50,698 bases of DNA from a virus. Within the stretch, counting starts at the first letter, position 1. Each line of letters begins with the position of its first letter. The stretch is from positions 1-50,698 of IMG/VR virus record IMGVR_UViG_3300008113_005242; one strand, written 5' to 3'. Positions 42,607 through 50,443 of this stretch are shown one piece after another. Position numbers and translations under genes: made by a program. The notes beneath the pieces are model-generated. The model worked only from the letters and a program-made list of their open reading frames with translations. It was not told the origin of the DNA and ran no database searches.

Positions 42607-43913
42607 TAACTTTCCATCCAATTACCGTCTTGATTAGAACAATAAACATCTATTTTATTACGCAATTGATCAAGTTTTTCTTGATCGTGTCTAATGTTAG
42701 AAATGATAAAATAATTCATAATTGTACTAGTGTGTAAGAAAAAACGTTTCTTGTTTGCTAATAACAAATCAATGCTATCGATAAAATCTACACAGTGAAA
42801 TTCAATATCTAATAACTTAATTTTATTCCAGTTTTTAAATACTTGATCATTATCTCTCATTAATAATTCTGCACCGCCCTGAGCACTGTTTAGTCTAGGC
42901 TCCATATCCAAATTTTTAGATCGAGCCCAGTCTTCTGCAAACGTTTGATAATTCACACCATTCCAATTTTTGTAGAGATGTTGTTTGAACTCGATGTTGC
43001 GAGGATTTATATCGTAAAATACAATTTTATTAGCATTACTAGTCAGCGCCATATTTTCTCCAAGCAGTCCGTTGGCCGGAGCAATAACAACATCTGCTTG
43101 TATATGGGGAGCGTTTCCGTCCCATTGCCATACATTTACATATTCAAATGATAAAAATTTTCGTAAGATAGATATTACAAGTCTTTGTGTTTCTTCTAAT
43201 TCGGAAGAAACTGTGAGTGTTTTTAAACATTCTTCAAATAGTTCTGAACCAGTTGTTGGATAACAATATCCCCTTGCGGCAAGTTTAAATCTGTCTTTGT
43301 CCAACTCTAAATTTTCTACTAAATCATCTATGGCTACAAAATCTTTATGAAAATCTGGATACCTCCATTCAGCATCAAAGTTAACTACCCTATAACCTTT
43401 TAGCAACGAATGTTCCATGACTTTTGTCCCAAATCCAATATCTCTTGTTACAACAGTTTCGGATAATCCAATGCTTAACGGAGCATGACCGTCGTTCATA
43501 TCTCCCTGACCTCTAATAAATGCAGGTCCATTGTCTGTATATGTATTTTTAAAATTTAAATCACAGTCTTTAAAAATTTTAGTATTAAGTATAAAACATT
43601 GTTCGTGCAAGTGCGGAGTGCGATCTTCAGGATACCACATTAAATGTCCCATAAGTCCAACATCGTCTGGCATGTTGCGTATTTTCTCCCAGAGATGATC
43701 ACGATTAACAACAATATCTCCAGCCGTTTCAACAAACAACCAATCTGCTTGATCTAGATATTGTGCTATGTCTTCATAGTTGTCTACAACATGCATAGGG
43801 TACTTTCCTTCGCACAATTGATGTTGACCAGCCAACGTCAACTGTAGCATCTTTTTGTCTAACCATTCGCTGTTAGTATAAGTCTTGACTGTGATAAAAA
43901 TAACCTGATTCAT
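42606..43913 (-). CDS. Unidentified two-part phage protein (435 aa)
   Basis: The N-terminal half (VIFITVKTYTNSEWL, ADWLFVETAGDIVV, GLMGHLMWYPEDRTPHLHEQ) has a Rossmann-like transferase look. The C-terminal half contains ADVVIAPANGLLGENMAL and KIVFYDINPRNIEFKQHL, which resemble a SAM- or nucleotide-binding fold. I do not recognise the family. Its start overlaps the upstream oxygenase gene by 41 bases and its end overlaps the GNAT-like gene by 1 base, so it is in the minus-strand operon. A combined glycosyl and methyl transferase is possible but unproven. Confidence 0.6.
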   Translation of the reverse strand: MNQVIFITVKTYTNSEWLDKKMLQLTLAGQHQLCEGKYPMHVVDNYEDIAQYLDQADWLFVETAGDIVVNRDHLWEKIRNMPDDVGLMGHLMWYPEDRTPHLHEQCFILNTKIFKDCDLNFKNTYTDNGPAFIRGQGDMNDGHAPLSIGLSETVVTRDIGFGTKVMEHSLLKGYRVVNFDAEWRYPDFHKDFVAIDDLVENLELDKDRFKLAARGYCYPTTGSELFEECLKTLTVSSELEETQRLVISILRKFLSFEYVNVWQWDGNAPHIQADVVIAPANGLLGENMALTSNANKIVFYDINPRNIEFKQHLYKNWNGVNYQTFAEDWARSKNLDMEPRLNSAQGGAELLMRDNDQVFKNWNKIKLLDIEFHCVDFIDSIDLLLANKKRFFLHTSTIMNYFIISNIRHDQEKLDQLRNKIDVYCSNQDGNWMES

Positions 43914-44559
43914 CTTGTTTTTCCAATGCAGTGGTCATCATGTCTTTCCATTCTGGAGTTGAATCATGATGATGTATAATTAAATGATAACGATCTTCGT
44001 TGCTGTTGTTATAAACACTGTGTTCATAATTGAGATTCATAGCATACGCAGTACCAGGCGGAAAGTCTAAAATATCGCCAGTTCCCCATATCCAGTTACA
44101 TCCCGGTGGGTTAGTCAGTGCCACATTTATCGGCTCTGGACAACTTATTGGACTGTCGTTGTGTAAAGAAATATATCCGCCCGCTTCTAACAACATAAAT
44201 CTTACACGCCCGTATTTTTTACTAGGAAATATATTCTTAAGCCAATTTACAGTTATAGGACACTGATCGGCGATTTCGGTCCAGTGTAAGTCTTTAGCCG
44301 CCTCATTAGCGTTAGCGTATCCATACGCATCCCAACTCATAGGTTTGTCTAAACCTAGTCCGTGTATTGGCAAACTCCACCATCCTTTATGATCGTACCC
44401 GTCGTTATCTCTATAAAGAATAAATTTTGATCGTAGTGCTTTGGCCTCTTCAGCCATTTCTTCAAACGGAACAGGTAAGTCAAGTTTTAAACACTTGGCA
44501 TCACTAAACAAATATTGTCTAGAATTTGGTAAAGGGTCTTTGCTAAAGTTAAAGGTCAT
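43873..44559 (-). CDS. Aspartyl/asparaginyl beta-hydroxylase-like 2OG oxygenase (228 aa)
   Basis: RFMLLEAGGYISLHNDSP provides the His-x-Asp metal pair (H133, D135). NLNYEHSVYNNSNEDRYHLI provides the distal His (H180) and the Arg that binds 2-oxoglutarate. GWWSLPIHGLG is also typical. First gene of the five-gene minus-strand block; its promoter must lie in the 52-base gap to the divergent radical SAM gene. May hydroxylate a protein side chain or a small amino compound. Confidence 0.7.
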   Translation of the reverse strand: MTFNFSKDPLPNSRQYLFSDAKCLKLDLPVPFEEMAEEAKALRSKFILYRDNDGYDHKGWWSLPIHGLGLDKPMSWDAYGYANANEAAKDLHWTEIADQCPITVNWLKNIFPSKKYGRVRFMLLEAGGYISLHNDSPISCPEPINVALTNPPGCNWIWGTGDILDFPPGTAYAMNLNYEHSVYNNSNEDRYHLIIHHHDSTPEWKDMMTTALEKQDESGYFYHSQDLY

Positions 44560-44611
44560 AATATACTTATTTTATTTTACCACGGTGACAAATAAAAGTA
44601 AATATCATGAC
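44560..44611. other. Divergent intergenic region, 52 bases
   Basis: AT-rich gap between two genes pointing away from each other, so it must hold the start signals of both or lie within longer transcripts. I see no good sigma-70 pair on either strand. AGTAAATA at 44597-44604 is a weak late-promoter match toward the right, only 8 bases before the ATG, and no clear Shine-Dalgarno sequence precedes that ATG. Confidence 0.4.
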
Positions 44612-45688
44612 ATGTTTAAATTTAACGAACTTCGTACTATCCATTTAGAAATAACCAATAACTGCCAAGCCAGTTGTCCAATGTGTGCTAGAAATTATCA
44701 TGGCGGACAAGACAATCCTTTATTAAAAATTAATAATTGGACACTTAAAGATTTTCAAGATATATTTACGTCTGAAGTGATTGCTCAAGTGCAAGGCATA
44801 TACTTCTGCGGAAATTTTGGTGACCCGTTGTTGAACAACGATTTTTTAGATATGATCAAATGGATAGTACCTCAAAATCCACATTTAGTTATTAACATTC
44901 ATACCAACGGTGGACTACGCAATACTGCATGGTGGAAAGACCTTGCACAAAGTTTGCCTCAGAATCACATGGTGGTATTTGGACTAGACGGGTTAGAGGA
45001 TACACTACCGTTATATAGAGTCGGAGTTAACTACAACAAAGTTATTCAAAATGCTCGAGCATTTATCACTGCCGGCGGCAAAGCCGAATGGGCATTTATT
45101 AAATTTAAACACAATGAGCATCAAGAAGAAGAAGCAAGACGCATTGCTAAAGCAATGAATTTTGCAGTATTCACTCTTAAAAACTCTAGTAGATTTTTAG
45201 GAGAGCCTAAATATAGAGTGATTGACAAACATGGTGATGTAACGCATTACATTGAACCTCCTACAGATAACAAGATGCATTTTATCAGTAAGGATATGAT
45301 TAACAACTACAAGACCACTGTACTTCCGTTAGAAATTAAATGTAAAGTTCAAAACGATAAAGAGATCTATATAGATGCTTACAAGAATATTATGCCTTGC
45401 TGTTGGCTTGCAAGTATTCCTTATACACAATATGATTATGATAATGTAAACGCATCTTTACGTTACGAGATAAAACGTCAGCATTCTGAGTTAGTTGCTG
45501 ATTTGGGAGACACTAGTGCAGTAACAGTTGGTGTTAAGAATGTAATCGATTCAGATGTGTGGCAATCTGTTTGGGAAACTTACTGGACTACTAAGAAATT
45601 AATCATGTGTGCTAGGATTTGTGGCCAAAGCGCAGAAATATCTCGCCCAGGTGATCAATTCTTAGAAAGACAAAATTTAGACAGTTGA
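44612..45688 (+). CDS. Radical SAM protein with C-terminal Cys cluster (358 aa)
   Basis: LEITNNCQASCPMCARN gives the cluster motif with C18, C22 and C25. YFCGNFGDPLLN takes the place of the usual GGEP. The C-terminal Cys residues (CKVQNDKEIYIDAY, IMPCCWLAS, CARICGQ) look like a SPASM-type auxiliary cluster region, as in enzymes that modify peptides or aminocyclitols. Start set at ATG 44612, directly before the conserved FNELRTIHLEI; upstream in-frame codons belong to the divergent gene's region. Its end overlaps the convergent hydroxylase gene by 12 bases. Confidence 0.8.
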   Translation: MFKFNELRTIHLEITNNCQASCPMCARNYHGGQDNPLLKINNWTLKDFQDIFTSEVIAQVQGIYFCGNFGDPLLNNDFLDMIKWIVPQNPHLVINIHTNGGLRNTAWWKDLAQSLPQNHMVVFGLDGLEDTLPLYRVGVNYNKVIQNARAFITAGGKAEWAFIKFKHNEHQEEEARRIAKAMNFAVFTLKNSSRFLGEPKYRVIDKHGDVTHYIEPPTDNKMHFISKDMINNYKTTVLPLEIKCKVQNDKEIYIDAYKNIMPCCWLASIPYTQYDYDNVNASLRYEIKRQHSELVADLGDTSAVTVGVKNVIDSDVWQSVWETYWTTKKLIMCARICGQSAEISRPGDQFLERQNLDS

Positions 45689-46354
45689 TGTCTTAATGAT
45701 AAACCCTGCTTGTTCTCCTATACGAACAAGTTCATCCATGGCCGCTTGGTCTCGAGGATTTACTAACATTTCTCTGTCAGTTAATTTTTTGATACCAGTC
45801 ATCTTGCCTTCTTTAAGGGCACGATTCATCCATCGTGTAATGGAGATTTGAATAATGTGTTTCCAATCATAGTCACCGCCTTCTACAGTAAAGCGAACCC
45901 ACCCGTCTGTAACATCTGGCAACAGTACTCTGATGTTTAAATGAATACGCTCATGTGCTCCAAAGTTACTAGCAACATGTACGTTACCGGTGTTCATTGA
46001 CCACACAGTTCCGTCTACTGGTAAATGGTACATCTGATTTTCTTCTAAGTCTATGATCCTGCAATACTCGTTGGTAATAATACTCATATGTAACCGATCA
46101 TCGGGATCGCAGTGCGCCATGTAACTTTCTTCGGCTTTTAACTTTAGCAATCGTGCTTCGCCTACATTGCCCAACGCTTCTAAAACATTGCCCAGTGGAG
46201 TTCCTACGAACTCAGGTTTGGTTTGATACGGCCCATTAAATAAACGCCCTTCAGCAGTTTCATTTAATTGGATATACCGTTCGAAATAGGGCAATGCTTT
46301 AACTTGTTCTATAATTGGGTCTATCGGAAATGCATGGTCTAATTTTTTTAACAT
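45677..46354 (-). CDS. 2OG-oxygenase/aspartyl-hydroxylase-like protein (225 aa)
   Basis: ESYMAHCDPDDRLHMS holds the His-x-Asp metal pair (H81, D83). MNTGNVHVASNFGAHERIHL provides the distal His (H126) and Arg (R136). The N-terminus (YIQLNETAEGRLFNGPYQTK) is characteristic of a marine phage and bacterial subgroup. A single-gene minus-strand unit between two + strand genes. No auxiliary domain. Substrate unknown; a hydroxylated amino acid or peptide is the usual product in this superfamily. Confidence 0.65.
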   Translation of the reverse strand: MLKKLDHAFPIDPIIEQVKALPYFERYIQLNETAEGRLFNGPYQTKPEFVGTPLGNVLEALGNVGEARLLKLKAEESYMAHCDPDDRLHMSIITNEYCRIIDLEENQMYHLPVDGTVWSMNTGNVHVASNFGAHERIHLNIRVLLPDVTDGWVRFTVEGGDYDWKHIIQISITRWMNRALKEGKMTGIKKLTDREMLVNPRDQAAMDELVRIGEQAGFIIKTSTV

Positions 46355-46366
46355 TTAAATACCTAT

Positions 46367-47137
46367 ATGAATATAAAACAGTTGTACGATTTAACACCCT
46401 ACACCAATATCCTGCACGAAATAGATGGTGTTTATTTTCCACTTGATAAAGATTGGAAAAACATTGCTATTAGTGTCAGTGGCGGCGCAGATTCTGCACT
46501 ACTTGCTTACTTATTATGCGACTTAATTCAAAAGAACAATTATGATATCACTGTTCATATTATCACGCATGTACGTTGCTGGAAAACTCGTCCTTGGCAA
46601 CGGTACAACAGTTTAGATGTGTATACTGCACTTTTAGAGAAATTTAGACACATACGATTTGTAAGACATGAAAACTTTTTACCACCTGATTTTGAATGGG
46701 GAAATAAAGGCCCCACAATAGTCGATGAGTATGGCGAACTTAATAGCGGAGATATTATTGAAATTAGAGCATTTGCTGAATACATTGGGCACAAAGAAGA
46801 CGTAGATGCTTACTTTAATGCAGTAACACATAATCCAGATATTGAAATCGAGGGATCAATGAGCCGTCGTGATATTGAACCTGTGCCAAATAACGTTAAG
46901 AAGATGATAACAACACATATGGGTAAAGTTAGTTCTCACCCTTTTAGATTTGTTGATAAGAGTTGGATCTATAAACAATATCAGAGTCTAGATATTTTAG
47001 ATTTATACAATCAAACTAGAAGTTGTGAAGGCGAGTTTAATGAAATAACTTATGAAACTTATATACCAGGACAATATGTGCCTAAGTGTGGCAAATGTTT
47101 TTGGTGTTCTGAACGTGCATGGGCAGAAAAACAATAA
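46367..47137 (+). CDS. PP-loop ATPase, QueC-like (256 aa)
   Basis: IAISVSGGADSALLAYLL carries the PP-loop (S38-S43) of N-type ATP pyrophosphatases. The C-terminus has four Cys (C220, C241, C244, C247; KCGKCFWCSERAW) as in the zinc site of 7-cyano-7-deazaguanine synthase. No other deazaguanine gene (QueD, QueE, FolE) is visible in the window, so it may instead amidate or thiolate another acid substrate. Starts 12 bases from the divergent oxygenase gene. The next gene starts on its stop codon. Confidence 0.7.
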   Translation: MNIKQLYDLTPYTNILHEIDGVYFPLDKDWKNIAISVSGGADSALLAYLLCDLIQKNNYDITVHIITHVRCWKTRPWQRYNSLDVYTALLEKFRHIRFVRHENFLPPDFEWGNKGPTIVDEYGELNSGDIIEIRAFAEYIGHKEDVDAYFNAVTHNPDIEIEGSMSRRDIEPVPNNVKKMITTHMGKVSSHPFRFVDKSWIYKQYQSLDILDLYNQTRSCEGEFNEITYETYIPGQYVPKCGKCFWCSERAWAEKQ

Positions 47138-47469
47138 TGGATATCTATCACATCTGGGCAGACAAACAGGGTGACATCAGCGACCTGGACTGGGTCAACA
47201 ACATGAAATCTTTTCTTGATCACTTAGTTGATGAAGACAAGATGGTAAGTTATAGAATTACTAGATGTAAAATGGGATTTCGTAGTATGGATATTCCTGA
47301 GTGGCATATTATGATGGAGTTCAATAATATGGCACAGTTAGAAACAGCATTCCAACGTGTAGCACCGTTAGAAGGTGAACTCGAAGACAAACACCGTAGT
47401 TTTAATCAATTTGTGTCGGGAAACATCCAACACGCATATTACAGGGATTGGCCAGATGGACAAAATTAA
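47137..47469 (+). CDS. Small DUF6614-like protein (110 aa)
   Basis: MDIYHIWADKQGDISDLDWV, then YRITRCKMGFRSMDIPEWHI and HAYYRDWPD resemble the small DUF6614 family, probably a ferredoxin-like dimeric alpha/beta barrel. The function is not known. The ATG at 47137 shares a base with the previous stop (TAATG); an earlier in-frame ATG at 47119 lies within that gene. It overlaps the amidinotransferase-like gene by 14 bases, so the three are probably co-translated. Confidence 0.6.
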   Translation: MDIYHIWADKQGDISDLDWVNNMKSFLDHLVDEDKMVSYRITRCKMGFRSMDIPEWHIMMEFNNMAQLETAFQRVAPLEGELEDKHRSFNQFVSGNIQHAYYRDWPDGQN

Positions 47470-48625
47470 ATTAAATAGTTGGGATGAGTTGCAAAAGTTA
47501 GAAGCAGTTATTGTTGGTAGTGTCTATGACTCTACTTTTTTCGATGGTGTAAAAAATAATAGAATTGCTAGTGTACTTAAAAAGATTGTTGACGAAACTA
47601 ACGAAGATATCGATTACTTTAAAAGTCAATTAAAAAGTCACGGTGTGCAGGTATTGCAAGCATTGCCCAAGGAGTTAGGTTACAAAGATAGTATACTTGA
47701 CTATGTGGATGTTAATGGTAAGATGGGATTTGCCAGTGGTAGACCCGATCTCATTAAAAAGAATATGATCCCTACTAGCCCATTACAAGTCAGAGATGAT
47801 AGTATAGTAATGGGCAATAAGTTATTAATTACTGATAGAACTTTTGAAGTAGAAGGATATGTTAAAAAATTTATAGAATGGTTTGGCGAGGATCAGATTG
47901 ATCTTAGTATCTATAACGGCAAGATGGAGTTTAAACGTAGTGAGTTAAATCTTATTGCCGCAGCCAAAGACAGAGGGTTACCAGAAGATTACTTTATTAA
48001 AAATCCTGACCCCAATGTAATGAGTTTAATGGGATTTTGTAGTCCTAACTTAACACGAATAGGTACCACCTGTATGGTCGACTTATGGCAGAGCGCCGAC
48101 ATCCTGGAGTTTCTGAATGAGCGTTATCCTCAGTTCTCTTATAAAGATGTTTGCATAGGCGGCCATCTAGATGGTATCTTTAGTGTAGTCAAGGAAGGAG
48201 TAGTGATTGCAGGTCCTTGGTTCAAAGGCTACGAAAAGTTATTCCCAGGTTGGGAAATAATCTACTTTAATGATCCTAACTGGGATAACGTTAAGCAGTG
48301 GTACAAACTAAGAGATAAAAATAGAGGGAATTGGTGGGTTCCAGGAGAAGAGAGCAATGATCAGTTCACTGAATTTGTTGAAAGTTTCTTACCTAACTGG
48401 ACAGGATTCTGCGAAGAAACTATTTTTGACTTAAATTGTTTAGTCATTGATGACCGACATGTTGTAGTTAACAGCGACAACCCTGAGTTACTTAAACTAT
48501 TAGAGTCAAAGGGCATTACTCCTATTGTATGTCCGTTACGTAACAGATTCTTCTGGGATGGCGGCTGGCATTGTCTTACATTAGATGTTAAACGTAGTGG
48601 AGGTCAACGTGATTATGGAGTATGA
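47456..48625 (+). CDS. Second amidinotransferase-like enzyme (389 aa)
   Basis: Similar overall plan to the gene at 40439: WDELQKLEAVIVGSVYDST at the start, GGHLDGIFSVVKEG for the catalytic His and DGGWHCLTLDVKR for the nucleophilic Cys (C373). Start at ATG 47456, immediately before the conserved region; the 27 upstream in-frame codons overlap the preceding gene. About 60 residues longer than its paralogue and clearly diverged, so it probably has a different acceptor. Neighbours are a PP-loop ATPase and a small DUF protein. Confidence 0.7.
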   Translation: MDKIKLNSWDELQKLEAVIVGSVYDSTFFDGVKNNRIASVLKKIVDETNEDIDYFKSQLKSHGVQVLQALPKELGYKDSILDYVDVNGKMGFASGRPDLIKKNMIPTSPLQVRDDSIVMGNKLLITDRTFEVEGYVKKFIEWFGEDQIDLSIYNGKMEFKRSELNLIAAAKDRGLPEDYFIKNPDPNVMSLMGFCSPNLTRIGTTCMVDLWQSADILEFLNERYPQFSYKDVCIGGHLDGIFSVVKEGVVIAGPWFKGYEKLFPGWEIIYFNDPNWDNVKQWYKLRDKNRGNWWVPGEESNDQFTEFVESFLPNWTGFCEETIFDLNCLVIDDRHVVVNSDNPELLKLLESKGITPIVCPLRNRFFWDGGWHCLTLDVKRSGGQRDYGV

Positions 48626-49103
48626 AGAATATCTAACCAAATGGGTAGAAGAAGTATTATCAGTTCCACATGATTTGTTAAACAGTTTGCCTATTTGTCC
48701 TTTTGCAAAGTCTGCAATATTAAAGAATCAAGTTAAATTTATTCGCACATCTGATTATGTAAAAGACATAGTAGAAAAATTAACAGCATGGGATGATAAT
48801 GATCATGCTGTACTATTTGTTTGCGATGACGATGTAGATCCTATTAAGTTTGCAGAAGACATCAAACAACTCAACAAACAGTTTCTTCCTCAGGACTTAG
48901 TACTATTAGAAGATCATGTAAGCATTGAGGAATCATTTCACGGCATTAAATTTAATAACGGAAAATATAATATTGTTATTGTACAAAGATTGCATAGTAT
49001 TAATGAAGCCAGCCGTTCTTTAGAACGCGGTGGATATTATATCAACTGGAATGATGATATGTACAATGATGTAGTTAGATGGCGGTTTGAATCAAACACC
49101 TAA
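48615..49103 (+). CDS. Conserved hypothetical protein (162 aa)
   Basis: The segment DLLNSLPICPFAKSAILKNQ contains a CPFAK motif like the one in DUF1415-type proteins, with the remainder (HAVLFVCDDDV, FHGIKFNNGKYNIVIVQ) predicted alpha/beta. Start at ATG 48615, 11 bases after AGG of a GGAGG-type Shine-Dalgarno sequence and overlapping the amidinotransferase gene by 11 bases. Its end overlaps the convergent GNAT-like gene by 12 bases. Function unknown. Confidence 0.55.
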   Translation: MEYEEYLTKWVEEVLSVPHDLLNSLPICPFAKSAILKNQVKFIRTSDYVKDIVEKLTAWDDNDHAVLFVCDDDVDPIKFAEDIKQLNKQFLPQDLVLLEDHVSIEESFHGIKFNNGKYNIVIVQRLHSINEASRSLERGGYYINWNDDMYNDVVRWRFESNT

Positions 49104-49514
49104 TATTTCAAAACCTTGTAGTTTGAACATATAGGACTCAATTGATTCAAAGTACATAAATCGATATCCTCGATTTCGGTAGATTGCACATTCATTCTGC
49201 AAACTATTTAAACCTAGTCTTAGTTTAGGATTGCGATAATCCCATGCATGATGGTCTATAACAATGCTTTCGTTATCCCAAATACGATACATGCTCCATG
49301 CTATTAATCGATCTTGCTCGTAGTAACCAAATACCTCAGTGCCTGGAACTAAGAATCTACCAGGTACCATTGGCATGATACTTTTAAAATTTTTATGCAG
49401 GCAATATGCTTTATAAACTCTGTTGATTTCGTCAACAGGCACTGGATTCAATAAGTGTGCATCCAATGTAACATTGTATGTAGTTTTTGTTAAATCTATA
49501 CGAGCAAATCTCAT
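49092..49514 (-). CDS. GNAT-like acyltransferase (140 aa)
   Basis: The core GTEVFGYYEQDRLIAWSMYRI resembles the beta4-beta5 hairpin of N-acyltransferases, and LRLGLNSLQNECAIYRNRGYRF could form the acyl-CoA-binding helix region. It ends with YMFKLQGFEILG, typical of the C-terminal strand. Short but complete-looking. It overlaps the radical SAM gene upstream by 4 bases, so the two are in one operon read from the right edge. Substrate unknown. Confidence 0.55.
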   Translation of the reverse strand: MRFARIDLTKTTYNVTLDAHLLNPVPVDEINRVYKAYCLHKNFKSIMPMVPGRFLVPGTEVFGYYEQDRLIAWSMYRIWDNESIVIDHHAWDYRNPKLRLGLNSLQNECAIYRNRGYRFMYFESIESYMFKLQGFEILGV

Positions 49515-50443
49515 TGCTTGGTCTTGGTTGCTTTGATATCAGTACCGCAGTGACAGTATTCTCTGGGGCACAAAAACGATTGCCCTAGCATATCGATTGT
49601 AAAATTGTTCCAATTTCCCAAATGTCTAGTTCCACATGTACCTAAACTAATATTACTGGTTGGATTAATTACAATAACCTCACTGCCAACTTCGCAATCC
49701 CATCCTTGAAATTTATTTAAATCATTCTTCATTAATTGATCAGGGTCTAACCTATCTATAGAGCCATCGTTCCACATGATTGTTGAGCCTTGATCTTGCA
49801 ACCAACTATATTTTATCAGCCCTTGTCTAACTTCTTCTTGAGTAAAATTTAAAATGGGTGCAGTATTTTCGTAAAAGTCTAATTGTTCCTGTGTATAGTC
49901 ATGGTAGAACCATCCAGAGTTACTCCAGTTATTAAGAGGTTTTAAGATAATAATTTTGATTCTTAGAATTTTCTTTAGTTCCTCGAACCAAGACATAGAT
50001 AACTCCCAATGTCTTGGATCCGCCATCAAATAGACAACAGCATAACTGGAATGTGATATTGCTTTAATTTTATCTAAATCCAATGTGTGTTCACTAGGAT
50101 GTAAGGTCACGTTCCAATTATCGACCAATTGTGTTGCTTCTTCGTAGAATCTAACAGTTCTAGAAAGATTACTATCTGAGATTACACTAAAATTACGCTT
50201 TTTTAACTCGCTCAGTATATCTAAATATTGTGGATGAACAGTAGGTTCTCCCCCAGTGAAACTAAACACTGGATTTCTATCTTTAATCTTATCTAAAAAA
50301 GTTTGTAATTCATCTAAATTAATTTGATGACTTTTACCTTGATTCAACTCAGTAGGACAATAAGAACACTTGTAGGTACAGGCGGTAGTTATTTGCCAAA
50401 TTACTTTTAATTTTTTAGGAGAAATTATTTTTATTGGTATCAT
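49511..50443 (-). CDS. Radical SAM protein with C-terminal Cys cluster (310 aa)
   Basis: TTACTYKCSYC gives the cluster motif with C22, C26 and C29. FSFTGGEPTVHPQYL (GGEP at 64-67) binds SAM. The C-terminus has several Cys (WDCEVGSEVIVINP, GTCGTRHLG, FLCPREYCHCGTD), consistent with an auxiliary SPASM-like cluster. Length and layout are normal. It follows a small gene that overlaps it by ATGA. Likely a sugar- or peptide-modifying enzyme; this window gives no substrate clue beyond its glycan and acyl neighbours. Confidence 0.8.
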   Translation of the reverse strand: MIPIKIISPKKLKVIWQITTACTYKCSYCPTELNQGKSHQINLDELQTFLDKIKDRNPVFSFTGGEPTVHPQYLDILSELKKRNFSVISDSNLSRTVRFYEEATQLVDNWNVTLHPSEHTLDLDKIKAISHSSYAVVYLMADPRHWELSMSWFEELKKILRIKIIILKPLNNWSNSGWFYHDYTQEQLDFYENTAPILNFTQEEVRQGLIKYSWLQDQGSTIMWNDGSIDRLDPDQLMKNDLNKFQGWDCEVGSEVIVINPTSNISLGTCGTRHLGNWNNFTIDMLGQSFLCPREYCHCGTDIKATKTKQ

